Notes: generated by a model not told the origin, from the sequence alone. Positions 17,201 through 24,959 are shown, counted from the stretch's first letter. The stretch is 64,000 nucleotides of DNA from Streptomyces sp. CNQ-509 (GCF_001011035.1 NZ_CP011492.1:4491516-4555515), one strand, 5' to 3'. Numbers and translations: made by a program.

Positions 17201-18001
17201 CTCGCCACCGGGAGCCAGAACCGCGGGGTGCAGCTGTGGGATACATCCACCGGCCATCTCCTCCGTAGCCTGGCCGGATATACAGGTGTGGCAGACACGC
17301 TGGCGTTCAGTTCGGATGGGCACACGCTGGCCACTGGCAGCGTCCATCGAGGGGCGGAGCTCTGGAATGCATCCACCGGTCGCCTCCGGAGAATCCAGCC
17401 TGAAGAGGCCATCGGGATGGGCGCCTCAACAGGGTTCAGTCCGGACGGTCGCACCCTCGTCATCGGAGGCGAAGACGGCACAGTGGGGCTGTGGGACACC
17501 AGCACCGGCAAGCTCCGCACCAGCCTGCCCGGGCACAGCGACACCGTCGGTTCGTTGGAGTTCAGTCCGGACGGTCGCACCCTCGCGACCGGAAGCGCAG
17601 ATCACACGGTACGTCTGTGGGACACCGGCACAGGTCGCACCCGCGGAAGTCTGCCCGGATACGCAGCCGAGCCGGGCGCACTGGCGTTCAGCCCAGACGG
17701 CGACGTGCTAGCCACCAGTAGCATCGACGACCACACAGTGGGGCTGTGGGACGCCCGCAGCGGCAGCAGGCTGGCTACGTTCTCCGGGCACACCGACACG
17801 GTGTTCGCTGCGGCGTTCAGCCCTGATGGGCGCACCCTGACCACCGGCAGCATCGATCAGACCGTCCGTCGGTGGAAGGTAGACCTACCAACTCCCACCG
17901 CGGCGATCGACAAGATCTGTCGCACCATCGGCCGTGACCTCACCGCGCGGGAACGTTCGGTGTACCTGCCGGACCAGCCACACGACGTGTGCAAGCCCTG
18001 A
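14270..18001 (+). CDS. HTH-nSTAND NTPase with transmembrane segment and WD40 repeats
   Basis: The 1243-residue protein has an N-terminal HTH (about 10-75; ITYRALAQRAGYSVTTLSQA), then an nSTAND NTPase with Walker A in FGPSGSGKSSLLRAG (about residues 143-157) and Walker B in LVIVDQFEEVF. A single membrane segment lies near residue 530 (ATLSALLVLALVASLMAW). The C-terminal half is a WD40 propeller region of about 13-14 repeats with FSPDGRTLATGS and LWDTSTGRLR signatures. It ends with the DLTARERSVYLPDQPHDVCK tail usual in this Streptomyces family. The GTG at 14270 follows a GGGGAGGG site. STAND proteins act as signal-sensing switches and some serve in anti-phage defence; the role here is not established. 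A 479-bp internal segment is duplicated in inverted orientation downstream. Confidence 0.88.
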   Translation: MVGRREVPVDPGAGPVQRFAYELRKLRQDAGGITYRALAQRAGYSVTTLSQAAAGEQLPTLSVALAYVRACGGEAVEWEARWGQAVNEAAAQPIDADGGAGADLPYRGLARFETRDSGRFFGREQLTGDVVELLRRQRFAAVFGPSGSGKSSLLRAGLIPALQHTREAALRPAAIRILTPGDRPARTQGRHFTPTATCPASASDTLVIVDQFEEVFTLCRDPAERARFLDMLLTARRPESRLRVLLAVRADFYGRCAEHRELAEALRDANVLVGPMTAGELRDAIVKPAAADGLTVERALTAHLVEEVADAPGGLPLLSHVLLETWRRRRGKVLTMAGYQAAGGLGGAIATTAEEVYATFTEGQKAAARRVLLRLVAPGEGTPDTRRPAQRTELEVTADGQETAHVLEQLVRARLLTLDDDTGVNLAHEALLTAWPRLRAWIEEDRERLRAHRKLTEAARTWEELGHEAGALYRGSRLAAAQEHFGGDPGEDLTDLEGAFLTASYAAREEDERAAARTTRRLRALTATLSALLVLALVASLMAWHQSRVSEQRREAADAARQAALSRQLAAQSAALLDTEPDLASLLAVQSYQTSPISQAMESLYAAAAMPLQHVLTGHSKAVIATAFSRDGRTLTTAGTDGAVRKWDTRTGRLRNALPGDTSAGDEYHPVELSPDGRTMATEDTTGVEKVTVQLRDTSTGRLRGTLPELTAGVGPLAFSPDGRTLATGRMDHGVQLWDVSTGRLRRSLPEVTADVGPLVFSSDGRTLATGRMDHGVQLWDTSTGRLRRTLPERTADVVLLAFSPDGRTLATGSLDRSVELWDSSTGRLRRTLPEKTDDIRSLVFSPDGRTLATGSADYRIRLWDTGTGRLRETFPGHTDTLLSITFSPDGRSLATGSLDNTSRLWHLPADQKQATLPEHLKETDEAGFSGGGRTLATGSLERSVELWDSSTGRLRSSLPEETVDVRSLAFSPDGRTLATGSQNRGVQLWDTSTGHLLRSLAGYTGVADTLAFSSDGHTLATGSVHRGAELWNASTGRLRRIQPEEAIGMGASTGFSPDGRTLVIGGEDGTVGLWDTSTGKLRTSLPGHSDTVGSLEFSPDGRTLATGSADHTVRLWDTGTGRTRGSLPGYAAEPGALAFSPDGDVLATSSIDDHTVGLWDARSGSRLATFSGHTDTVFAAAFSPDGRTLTTGSIDQTVRRWKVDLPTPTAAIDKICRTIGRDLTARERSVYLPDQPHDVCKP
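14888..15366 (+). repeat. 479-bp inverted duplication, copy 1 (within the nSTAND gene)
   Basis: This segment, from the Walker B codons VIVDQFEEVF to YATFTEGQKA, appears again in opposite orientation at 18046-18524. Translations in several frames of both copies are identical, so the copies seem identical or nearly so. They flank about 2.7 kb that contains the membrane segment and the WD40 repeats. Confidence 0.85.
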
Positions 18002-18045
18002 CGGCAGCGCTGGACGCATGCTGAACGGCAGGGTGCTGATGAACG

Positions 18046-18524
18046 GCCTTCTGCCCTTCGGTGAAGGTGGCGTAGACCTCTTCGGCGGTTGTGGCGATCG
18101 CGCCGCCCAGCCCGCCGGCGGCCTGGTAGCCGGCCATCGTCAGGACCTTGCCCCGGCGGCGGCGCCAGGTCTCCAGCAGCACATGCGACAGCAGCGGCAA
18201 CCCGCCCGGCGCGTCGGCGACCTCCTCGACGAGGTGGGCGGTCAGGGCGCGCTCCACGGTCAGGCCATCGGCCGCGGCCGGCTTGACGATCGCATCGCGC
18301 AGCTCCCCCGCGGTCATCGGACCGACCAGCACGTTCGCATCACGCAGCGCCTCGGCCAGCTCCCGGTGCTCGGCGCAGCGGCCGTAGAAGTCGGCGCGGA
18401 CGGCCAGGAGCACCCGTAACCGGCTCTCGGGCCGCCGGGCGGTCAGCAGCATGTCGAGGAAACGGGCACGTTCTGCCGGGTCGCGGCAGAGGGTGAAGAC
18501 CTCCTCGAACTGATCCACGATCAC
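18046..18524 (-). pseudogene. 479-bp inverted duplication, copy 2 (truncated nSTAND fragment)
   Basis: The minus strand encodes VIVDQFEEVFTLCRDPAERA through EVYATFTEGQKA, identical to the nSTAND gene, with no HTH, Walker A, membrane or WD40 part. Beyond the duplicated block the frame becomes unrelated within a few residues at both ends. On its 5' side it is preceded by GCCGAACAATGGCCGGG, also found upstream of the intact gene. So this is a collapsed second copy that retained its regulatory palindrome. Confidence 0.8.
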
Positions 18525-18548
18525 GAGGGCACATCCTGAACGCCCGGC

Positions 18549-18585
18549 CATTGTTCGGCAGTCGTAGCAGCCATGCCGAACAATG
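18549..18585. promoter_or_regulatory. Inverted repeat CATTGTTCGGCA, second candidate operator
   Basis: CATTGTTCGGCA at 18549-18560 and TGCCGAACAATG at 18574-18585 form a perfect 12-bp inverted repeat with a 13-base spacer. It lies 57 bases upstream of the GNAT-membrane gene. The arms match the repeat upstream of the nSTAND gene, while the spacer differs. Confidence 0.6.
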
Positions 18586-18641
18586 TGCTACCCGCTGAAC
18601 TTGTACACATCGACGGCCGTTCTGAGGAGAAGAACACGTCC

Positions 18642-19616
18642 ATGGGTAGCCAAGAACAGGCGGTGGAAATCACGCGGGCCCGCCTCGACCACTTGTCGAA
18701 AATTGTCGCACTGGCCCGTGAGCGGAGCCTTGACGCCACCGATCCCGCTCGCGCGAGCAACGAGGGATTCCTTGTCTCCGACTACACCGAGAGCACTTAC
18801 CGGGAAAGACTTTCGTCCGCCGAGCATTTTTATGTGGCTGTGAAGGGCGGCGATGTCGTGGGGTTTCTGCTCGCCTACAGCGACGAGCGTCTCGCAGCGG
18901 ACGAATGGCTCAACCACTGGATCAAGGCCAGGCTCGGCAGTTTTCTCGTGATCAAGCAGGTGTGCGTCGCACGGGGTATGAGCCGTCAGGGAATCGCCTC
19001 ACGCCTGTACACCCACATCCTGGAGACGTGGACCGCGAGCCCGGTGATCGCCGCGGTCGTCGCCGAGCCCGCCAACCTCGCGTCCACGAAATTCCACCGC
19101 AAACACCACTTCGAAGAGCTGATCGAGTTGCGACCGCCGGACGGTCACCTGCGTAAGATATGGATCTTCCACAGGTCGCACGGCGCTATGATCCAGGCCC
19201 AGTACCCCGTTGCCATCGATCTCTACAAACACGAGGACTCGGTCAACTGGAACAAGCTGAGCAACTTTTTCTACATCACTGCCGCGCTGGCGGCAGCGAC
19301 TGGGTTTTCCCTTACCAGCGACTCGGGTAAAGTCCGCAGCATTGCCCTCATGTTACCCCTGATCGGACTCGGCCTGGCGCTGGCCTTCTCTCAGATGCTG
19401 CTGTGCGGCCTGCGCTATCTACGGGCCCGCAAGGATGCCGTCATCAATATAGAAGACAGCCTCTCCTGGCACGGAGGTGCACGCATCGTGAGTCATGGGA
19501 TCAGTTCCCCGGGAAACAGGTGGCTCAGAGAGTCTCCCACCGGCATATTGATGGTTTCCTTGCCGCTCCTGATGGCGGCGTGCTGGGTCGTCATCCTGAT
19601 CATATCGCTCTCGTAA
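18642..19616 (+). CDS. GNAT N-acetyltransferase-like domain fused to a two-TM membrane domain
   Basis: The 324-residue protein has a GNAT-like domain (about residues 8-160) with the usual core: HFYVAVKGGDVVGFLLAYSD, then VIKQVCVARGMSRQGIASRL as the acetyl-CoA-binding strand and loop. The C-terminal part begins with the conserved-looking LYKHEDSVNWNKLSNFFYIT and has two hydrophobic segments close together (about residues 220-270), an RARKDAV basic turn, and a third at the C-terminus (TGILMVSLPLLMAACWVVIL). That layout resembles small SLATT/RipA-type membrane modules, but I cannot assign the family firmly. The ATG at 18642 has GAGGAGAAG 10 bases upstream; the ATG at 18573 lies inside the palindrome arm. 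It follows the nSTAND locus and shares its candidate operator, suggesting joint regulation. Confidence 0.75.
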   Translation: MGSQEQAVEITRARLDHLSKIVALARERSLDATDPARASNEGFLVSDYTESTYRERLSSAEHFYVAVKGGDVVGFLLAYSDERLAADEWLNHWIKARLGSFLVIKQVCVARGMSRQGIASRLYTHILETWTASPVIAAVVAEPANLASTKFHRKHHFEELIELRPPDGHLRKIWIFHRSHGAMIQAQYPVAIDLYKHEDSVNWNKLSNFFYITAALAAATGFSLTSDSGKVRSIALMLPLIGLGLALAFSQMLLCGLRYLRARKDAVINIEDSLSWHGGARIVSHGISSPGNRWLRESPTGILMVSLPLLMAACWVVILIISLS

Positions 19617-19754
19617 TTCATCAATCGAATTTTGCTGCCGGTGGTTTGTGAAAAACGCGATGAAGAGGCAGCGACGTTGGCAATGGATGCAGCCAGTGGC
19701 GGCGGAGAAGTTGAAGGAGCAACCGGCGACGCAGCGGAGACAACCGCAGCCCGC

Positions 19755-20384
19755 TCAGTCGGGCGTGCCCAGGGGGATGGCAGCAAGGTGGGCCCAGGTG
19801 ATGGTCTTGGCCGTGCTGTCGGCGGTCACGTCGACGAGGTGCACGGCATCGACTCGCAACGGGGCGTGTCCGGGGCGTACACGGTGAAGCAGCCGCTGGG
19901 CCTCATCGGAGTCGGCTTCCTGGGTAGCGTAGGAGATCGTCAGGTGCTGGACTCCCCAGGGATAGCGCACGGCGGCCTCCCCGCGGACGTCGCGGATCGT
20001 GGCGCGTACCGCTTCGTGGAGGCGGATCAAGGGCTCGTCGGGGTGTAGATCGGCGATCACGCCGAAACGCGAGGACAAGAGGCTGCCCACGGTGAGGTCG
20101 AAGGGATCCGTGTCGCGCAGATGCTCGGTCAGCGCGTCGGCGAGCTGGTCGCGTTCGTCCTGCCCGATGGCAGAGGCGACCTGGTCCGTGATCTGGTCGA
20201 TGGTGATGTGCAGCCAGCGGTCCTCGACATGGCTGAGGGGGAAGTCCCGCAGCGCTGCGCGGGCACCGCGAACGAGCGCAGCGAGCGCCGGATGGCTCGC
20301 CAAGTCGCACAGCGCGTAGACGTGCAAGAGGGTCTCGCCCTCCGGCCAGCTTGTGTCCGCTCGCTTGAACTCGAAGGGTTGCAT
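19755..20384 (-). CDS. 2'-5' RNA ligase / 2H phosphoesterase family protein
   Basis: The 209-residue protein carries the two HxTx motifs of 2H phosphoesterases: LHITIDQI near residue 58 and QHLTISYA near residue 151. Members act on 2',3'-cyclic phosphates or 2'-5' linkages in RNA and nucleotides. The ATG at 20384 is preceded by GAGGGG and begins seven bases after the stop of the zinc-ribbon recombinase-like gene, so it is probably the last gene of that operon. A second 2H protein gene lies at the other side of the operon (24459-24959), with little sequence similarity beyond the motifs. Confidence 0.82.
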   Translation of the reverse strand: MQPFEFKRADTSWPEGETLLHVYALCDLASHPALAALVRGARAALRDFPLSHVEDRWLHITIDQITDQVASAIGQDERDQLADALTEHLRDTDPFDLTVGSLLSSRFGVIADLHPDEPLIRLHEAVRATIRDVRGEAAVRYPWGVQHLTISYATQEADSDEAQRLLHRVRPGHAPLRVDAVHLVDVTADSTAKTITWAHLAAIPLGTPD

Positions 20385-20390
20385 AACCCC

Positions 20391-22877
20391 TCACGGTAAC
20401 GATCGGCTCCGGCTCGGGTCCGGCCTTGTGGTAATTCCACCGCGGGTGGTGGATCGGGCGGCGAGGGCCGCGGCGTACGCCATCCAGTCTCCGCCGCTCG
20501 CCCGCTGCCAGGCAACGGCCACGCTGATGTGCACGCCGAGCATCGTAGCCAACTGCCCTGCGGGGAGCTGCTGGGCGAGCGTGAACAGGGCGGTGTTGCG
20601 GCCTTGGCGTGGCTTGACGCCGAGCATGCGAAGCCGTCGCAGCATCTGCGATTCGTGGATGGGGTGCCCGGCCTTCCGGCCCGGGAACAGCCATTCGCTC
20701 TCGTGCCGGAGCACGGAGTGCGAGGAGCGCGCGGCCACGAGGTCCGATACGAGGGCGTCCAGCGGTGCCGGGAGCTGGATGGGGCGGTCTCCCAGGCTGA
20801 GCAGTACGTGGTCGCCGTTGTTGGTGACGCGGTCGGTGGTGAGGCGGTGGATGCTGCTGGCGTTCTGTGCGTAGAGCAGCATGAGGAGCCCGGCGACACG
20901 GTCTGCTGTAGGGATGTCGCCGTCATGCAGCAGCCGGCGGGCAACGGCCCAGCGTGCGTCCTGGTCGTGCGGACCGGCCGGGCCGGTCCAGCGGATCGCC
21001 GGGGCCTTGATGCCGGCCGGGGCGTATCGCTGCCGTACGGCCCACCGGATGAAGGCAGCGCACCGCCCCGGGTGCGGGGGGTCGGAGTTGAGGTAGCTCT
21101 CCGCCTCTCCTTGCGTGCAGCCGCTCAGCGACGTGCCCTGGTCTTCCAGCCAGTGGAGAAAGGCATCGGCCGCGACGAGATGGACCCGGACGTTCTGGAG
21201 CTGCTGGGTGCTGGCGGGCTTGTCCTTCAAGCGCCCGCGCAGCCGTCGCAGCAGGTGCCAGTCGACGAAGCCACGCAGGGCTCGCTGATGCTCGCCCCAC
21301 TGCTGCCCGGCAACGGCCTCGTCCACTGCGCGCTCGATCCGGATCAAGCCTTCGTCGCGGAATTCCAGAGCTCCGACGGAGACCAGCATGGACCGGAAGT
21401 GGGCAAGTGTCTTGCTCTGCGGCATGGTGTCGAGCGCGGTGTGCGTGATGACGGGGTGCTCGCGCACCAGTGCCGTGATGGTGGCCTGGACGTTGGGCTT
21501 GCGCAGCCAGGTGATCGCATAGCTTGGGCGGTCGACCTGGACGAGGCGCTCACGTAGTCGGTCCAGCTCAGCAGCGGTGCTGCCGCCCGGAGGCGCGAAG
21601 ATCTTACGGAGCCTGGCATCGAGACTGCACCGGGTGCAGGGCGCGGTATTGAGCTGCCAGGTCGTGTTGCAGATGCGGCACCGCTTCCAGAACGTCGGGT
21701 CGGGGTTCACGCACCGCGCGCACAGCGGTTTCGCTCGGGTACCGCCTCGGACCACCGCCCCGGCGCCGCAGCCGCCGCAGACGACCCACAGCCCCTGGCA
21801 GCGGTCGCACACGTGCTTGTTGATCGCTCGGGAGACGGTGCCCTTGCGGCTATGGCCGCAGATGGCGCAGGTCCGCTCGGGTCGCGGGCGGCAGGTTTGG
21901 CACACGGCTCCGGCCTCGGTGCGTCCGGCGACCCGACGCCGGTTGCCGCACCGGGAACACACCTCCCAGTACCGTGGGTCAATGGCCCAGCAGGACTGGC
22001 ACACGGTGGTCTCGCCCTCGTCGCGGCGGTACTTGGTTTTGATCAGTCCGCAGCGGACGCACGGCGCGGAACGGGCCCTTCGAACGCACGGGTTGCACAT
22101 CCGCTGCCCGTTCACGGCCTGCGTCAGCGTTCGCTGCTTGCCGCATCCCGGGCAGGGGGGCATCACCACGCTGTCGGCCCCGGCACGGACGAGCGCGTCG
22201 ATGAAGCGCAGGACACCGGGCGTGGGGGCCATCGCTGCCTGGCCGGTGAGGAGGTTCGGACGTTCCACGACGGCCCAGGCGACGTCACGACGCCGGGCCG
22301 GCGCCCCCGCGCTGTGGTCCAGCGCCTCCAGGACCTGGTCGCGGCCGAGCCCGGGTTCCAGGCCGGCCAGCACCTTCACGAGCGCGCCTGTCGGGTCGTC
22401 GTGTTCCGGCAGCCGGCAGCGTTCGCAGTACGGCTGGCCCTGCCGGTCTCGGCGTCGGACCGCGCGGACTTCGCCACACAGGGTGCACGCCTCGGGCTTC
22501 CGAAAGCACGAGCTGTGCCCCCAGGTACGGGCGCGCGTGTTAAGGGCGTTCACCAGTTCACGCCCACACGCGTGGCATCTCGGGTGTGCCAGTTGTTCGG
22601 CACCTGCCTTCTTCAAGGCCATCAGCAAGATGCCGACCCGAATCGCACACGGCGAAAGCCCTGTTCGCAGGACCTGCAGATTGGCGGTCAGCTCCTGGGC
22701 GATGGCGCGTTGCCGGGTCCGGCCCTGCACCACCTCGGAGGTGACCTCCCGGACCTTCTCCCGGCTCAGAGAGGTCTCGACGTCGCACAGGAGGTCCACC
22801 AGGACCTCCAGCGGGTCCTCGCCAACCGCCTCCTCGTGTATCAGCCCTTCCGGGGATACGGGGAGACCGGAACTCAT
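20391..22877 (-). CDS. Multi-zinc-ribbon protein with degenerate tyrosine-recombinase-like C-terminus
   Basis: This 828-residue protein has about eight CxxC pairs between residues 100 and 430 (CHACGRELV, CTLCGEVRAV, CPGCGKQRT, CVRCGLIKT, CSRCGNRRR, CAICGHSRK, CRICNTTW and partners), arranged as repeated zinc ribbons. The C-terminal 350 residues resemble a tyrosine recombinase: a core-binding-like helical part, then RVAGLLMLLYAQNASSIHRL, EWLFPGRKAGHPIHESQMLR and QLATMLGVHISVAVAWQRAS. The usual HxxR and tyrosine are not recognisable, so catalysis is doubtful. Its ATG overlaps the stop of the HTH gene (ATGA), so they are translationally coupled. The gene sizes and order recall the TnpA/TnpC/TnpB set of Tn554-like elements, though that is only an analogy. 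Confidence 0.75.
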   Translation of the reverse strand: MSSGLPVSPEGLIHEEAVGEDPLEVLVDLLCDVETSLSREKVREVTSEVVQGRTRQRAIAQELTANLQVLRTGLSPCAIRVGILLMALKKAGAEQLAHPRCHACGRELVNALNTRARTWGHSSCFRKPEACTLCGEVRAVRRRDRQGQPYCERCRLPEHDDPTGALVKVLAGLEPGLGRDQVLEALDHSAGAPARRRDVAWAVVERPNLLTGQAAMAPTPGVLRFIDALVRAGADSVVMPPCPGCGKQRTLTQAVNGQRMCNPCVRRARSAPCVRCGLIKTKYRRDEGETTVCQSCWAIDPRYWEVCSRCGNRRRVAGRTEAGAVCQTCRPRPERTCAICGHSRKGTVSRAINKHVCDRCQGLWVVCGGCGAGAVVRGGTRAKPLCARCVNPDPTFWKRCRICNTTWQLNTAPCTRCSLDARLRKIFAPPGGSTAAELDRLRERLVQVDRPSYAITWLRKPNVQATITALVREHPVITHTALDTMPQSKTLAHFRSMLVSVGALEFRDEGLIRIERAVDEAVAGQQWGEHQRALRGFVDWHLLRRLRGRLKDKPASTQQLQNVRVHLVAADAFLHWLEDQGTSLSGCTQGEAESYLNSDPPHPGRCAAFIRWAVRQRYAPAGIKAPAIRWTGPAGPHDQDARWAVARRLLHDGDIPTADRVAGLLMLLYAQNASSIHRLTTDRVTNNGDHVLLSLGDRPIQLPAPLDALVSDLVAARSSHSVLRHESEWLFPGRKAGHPIHESQMLRRLRMLGVKPRQGRNTALFTLAQQLPAGQLATMLGVHISVAVAWQRASGGDWMAYAAALAARSTTRGGITTRPDPSRSRSLP

Positions 22878-23221
22878 TGATCAACTCCAGTAATGCGGGC
22901 GCGCTTCGGGCGCAGGGCGCCGAGACCGGGCTCCGGCGCGGCCCCGCCGGCGGCGGCCTTCTTCCTGGGCCGGGCGGCGGTGCCCGCCGCACGGACGGGC
23001 TCGATCAGGTCGTTCATCCGGCAGTCCAGGATGTCCAGCAGCGCCATCAGGACCTTCAGGCTCAGCCGTTCCGGCCGCTCCACGACGAGGCGGTAGACCT
23101 GGCTCGAGGAGAGTGAGATCCCGCGCTCCTCCAACGGGGCGATGAGATCGGTGGTGGAGAACATCCCGCGGTCCGCCATGACCTTGCGCAGGTGCCACTG
23201 GTAGTCGAGCTTGGCGGTCAT
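22874..23221 (-). CDS. XRE-type helix-turn-helix protein
   Basis: A 115-residue protein beginning MTAKLDYQWHLRKVMADRG. The HTH covers about residues 5-75 (LSSSQVYRLVVERPERLSLK, LMALLDILDCRMNDLIEPV), a Cro/C1-like fold. The C-terminus is basic and Ala-rich (PRKKAAAGGA). The ATG at 23221 follows GGGAG and starts 19 bases after the integrase stop, and its stop overlaps the next start. It probably regulates the trio or acts as an accessory DNA-binding factor for the recombinases. Confidence 0.8.
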   Translation of the reverse strand: MTAKLDYQWHLRKVMADRGMFSTTDLIAPLEERGISLSSSQVYRLVVERPERLSLKVLMALLDILDCRMNDLIEPVRAAGTAARPRKKAAAGGAAPEPGLGALRPKRARITGVDQ

Positions 23222-23240
23222 CGCGGACTCCCTCTCCTCG

Positions 23241-24344
23241 TCACAGCCCGGCGAAGGCCGGAGCCAGGGCATTCTGCAGGGAAGTGTTCATGAAGTCGTC
23301 GCTCACGTGCGTGTAGACGGCCAGGGAGCTGTCGCACTCGTGGCCGACCTGCTTCTGGATGAAGAACCGGTCCACCCCGTCCTCGGTCAGATGCGTGACA
23401 TAGGAGTGCCGCAGCGAGTGGGGCGACAGCTCCTTCGGCAGTCCCAGGGCGTCGCGGTACTCCTCGAACCGGTCGTTGATCGAACCGGGCCGCAGCCGGC
23501 CCCCGCGCTCGGTGATCCACAGCGCGGGCAGATCAGGGAACCCGAAGCGCGGCCACACGTTCCCGACGTAGTCATCCACCGCCTCGACGGCCCAGTCCAT
23601 GACGGACAACACGTTCCGCCGGCGCGGAGGCTGGCCATTCTTGGCCTTGCCGTAGCGCACGTTGAGCGTGCCGTACCGGCCGAACCGGGGCGCCTTGGGG
23701 TTCCTCCCGAAGTCGACCAGGTCGAGCTTCGACGTCTCCGTGCGGCGCAGCCCCCACCCGTAGACGACCTTGAACAAGGTGGCATCGCGATAAGCCGCGA
23801 GCGCGCCCTTGCGACCGCTGCGGATCGCCCGCTCCACCTGGTCGTCGGCGTAGTCGAGGAACCGCTGAAGCTCCTCGCGGGTGAACGGGCGGGCCTCCGG
23901 ACCGCCTTCGTAGTCCTGCAGATGGGGGATGGTGTTCCACTCATGGCAAATCGCCACAGGATGCGAGCCGAACTCCGCCTCGCACAGCGCTGCCCAGCCG
24001 TACCGGGGATCGATGAGGTACTCGGAGAACAGCCGCAGAGTGCCCTGATAGCCACGGACCGTGGATGGCGCGAGGTGCTTCTCCGTGGTCAGGGCGGCCG
24101 ACCACTCGTCCATGTGGGCAGGAGTCCAGTTCCAGGGGTACTCGTTGATGAATCCCTGGAACCCACGGACCAGTTGCACCCGCGGGTCGACCGTACCCGG
24201 CTTCAGATTCCGGGCCTGCTGCTGCGACTGCCAGCCGCGCAGCATCGCCTCCCACACGGCGTCTTCAGGATGGAGCTGGACCACGCCGGAGACGAGCTCC
24301 AGTTTGGCCGACCCGGCCAACTCGACCCCCGGCCGACGCATCAC
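23241..24344 (-). CDS. Tyrosine recombinase/integrase
   Basis: The 367-residue protein is a full-length tyrosine recombinase. The N-terminal SAM-like core-binding domain lies at about 60-150 (WSAALTTEKHLAPSTVRGYQ). The catalytic domain has the first Arg in YGWGLRRTETSKLDLVDF, the HxxR box in LSPHSLRHSYVTHLTEDG, and the nucleophilic Tyr in GHECDSSLAVYTHVSDD. It catalyses site-specific strand exchange. The ATG at 24344 has GGAGG ten bases upstream, and that site is embedded in a 10-bp inverted repeat. It heads the four-gene operon ending at 19755. No tRNA attachment site is visible nearby. Confidence 0.9.
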   Translation of the reverse strand: MMRRPGVELAGSAKLELVSGVVQLHPEDAVWEAMLRGWQSQQQARNLKPGTVDPRVQLVRGFQGFINEYPWNWTPAHMDEWSAALTTEKHLAPSTVRGYQGTLRLFSEYLIDPRYGWAALCEAEFGSHPVAICHEWNTIPHLQDYEGGPEARPFTREELQRFLDYADDQVERAIRSGRKGALAAYRDATLFKVVYGWGLRRTETSKLDLVDFGRNPKAPRFGRYGTLNVRYGKAKNGQPPRRRNVLSVMDWAVEAVDDYVGNVWPRFGFPDLPALWITERGGRLRPGSINDRFEEYRDALGLPKELSPHSLRHSYVTHLTEDGVDRFFIQKQVGHECDSSLAVYTHVSDDFMNTSLQNALAPAFAGL

Positions 24345-24345
24345 A

Positions 24346-24390
24346 ATCGATCCCTCCTGACGCGCAAATCATGCATCAGAAGGGATCGAT
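24346..24390. promoter_or_regulatory. Inverted repeat over the recombinase ribosome binding site
   Basis: ATCGATCCCT at 24346-24355 and AGGGATCGAT at 24381-24390 are perfect 10-bp complements separated by 25 bases. The inner arm covers the ribosome binding site of the recombinase gene. It could be an operator for the operon's HTH protein, an RNA hairpin controlling translation, or part of a recombination site. Confidence 0.55.
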
Positions 24391-24458
24391 AGGCGAAAGA
24401 CGCAGGTCAGGTTGGTGATTCGCGGGGCGCTAAGAGTAGGATCGAGGAGGCTTGCCCA

Positions 24459-24959
24459 TCAGGCGACCAGTGCGAACGCGCCCATCTGATGCAACTCCCG
24501 AGGATCCCCGTACGCGAGGGTCACGTGCGGGTCGTAGCTCGCCGAGATCCGAGGGAACCGGCCGCTGGTGACCTTGTCGTGGACGTCGCAGACCATCCTC
24601 CAGACCCGCCGTGCCGGTTCACCCGGATGTCCGCCGCACTCCAGCGCCACGGTGCCAAGAGCGGGCCGGGAGAGCACCACTTCGACCGGGTCCATGGCTC
24701 GGGCCCGCTCGGTGACCCCCGCCCTGATCGCCTCGATCTCCCCTGGCCGGTACCCGTCCAGGGGTGCCGCGTGCTGGACGGTGAGGTGCACGTCCTCGGG
24801 AGCGACTGCGGCCATCCCGGGCAGGGCGGCCACCGGCCGGTAGCGGTCGGTCAGGGCGCGGCGTATCGGCGGCGGGGGCAGCAGGTGCCAGTGCAGGTCC
24901 TCGCGGCCGGGGGGCCAGGGCTGCTCACGGTTCTGCACTCGCGCGAAGAAGTCTTCCAT
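24459..24959 (-). CDS. 2'-5' RNA ligase / 2H phosphoesterase family protein
   Basis: A 166-residue protein starting MEDFFARVQNREQPWPPGRE. The two HxTx motifs are VHLTVQHA (near residue 62) and PHVTLAYG (near residue 148), the signature of 2H phosphoesterases. I use the ATG at 24959 because GGAGGG sits seven bases upstream; the upstream extension is not protein-like. It lies just upstream of the recombinase trio and in the same orientation, so the trio is flanked by two 2H genes. Substrate unknown. Confidence 0.82.
   Translation of the reverse strand: MEDFFARVQNREQPWPPGREDLHWHLLPPPPIRRALTDRYRPVAALPGMAAVAPEDVHLTVQHAAPLDGYRPGEIEAIRAGVTERARAMDPVEVVLSRPALGTVALECGGHPGEPARRVWRMVCDVHDKVTSGRFPRISASYDPHVTLAYGDPRELHQMGAFALVA

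Noticed and set aside
17940..18551. Stand-alone 203-residue NTPase gene on the minus strand
   Set aside because: It is the inverted fragment of the nSTAND gene, without Walker A and with unrelated ends.
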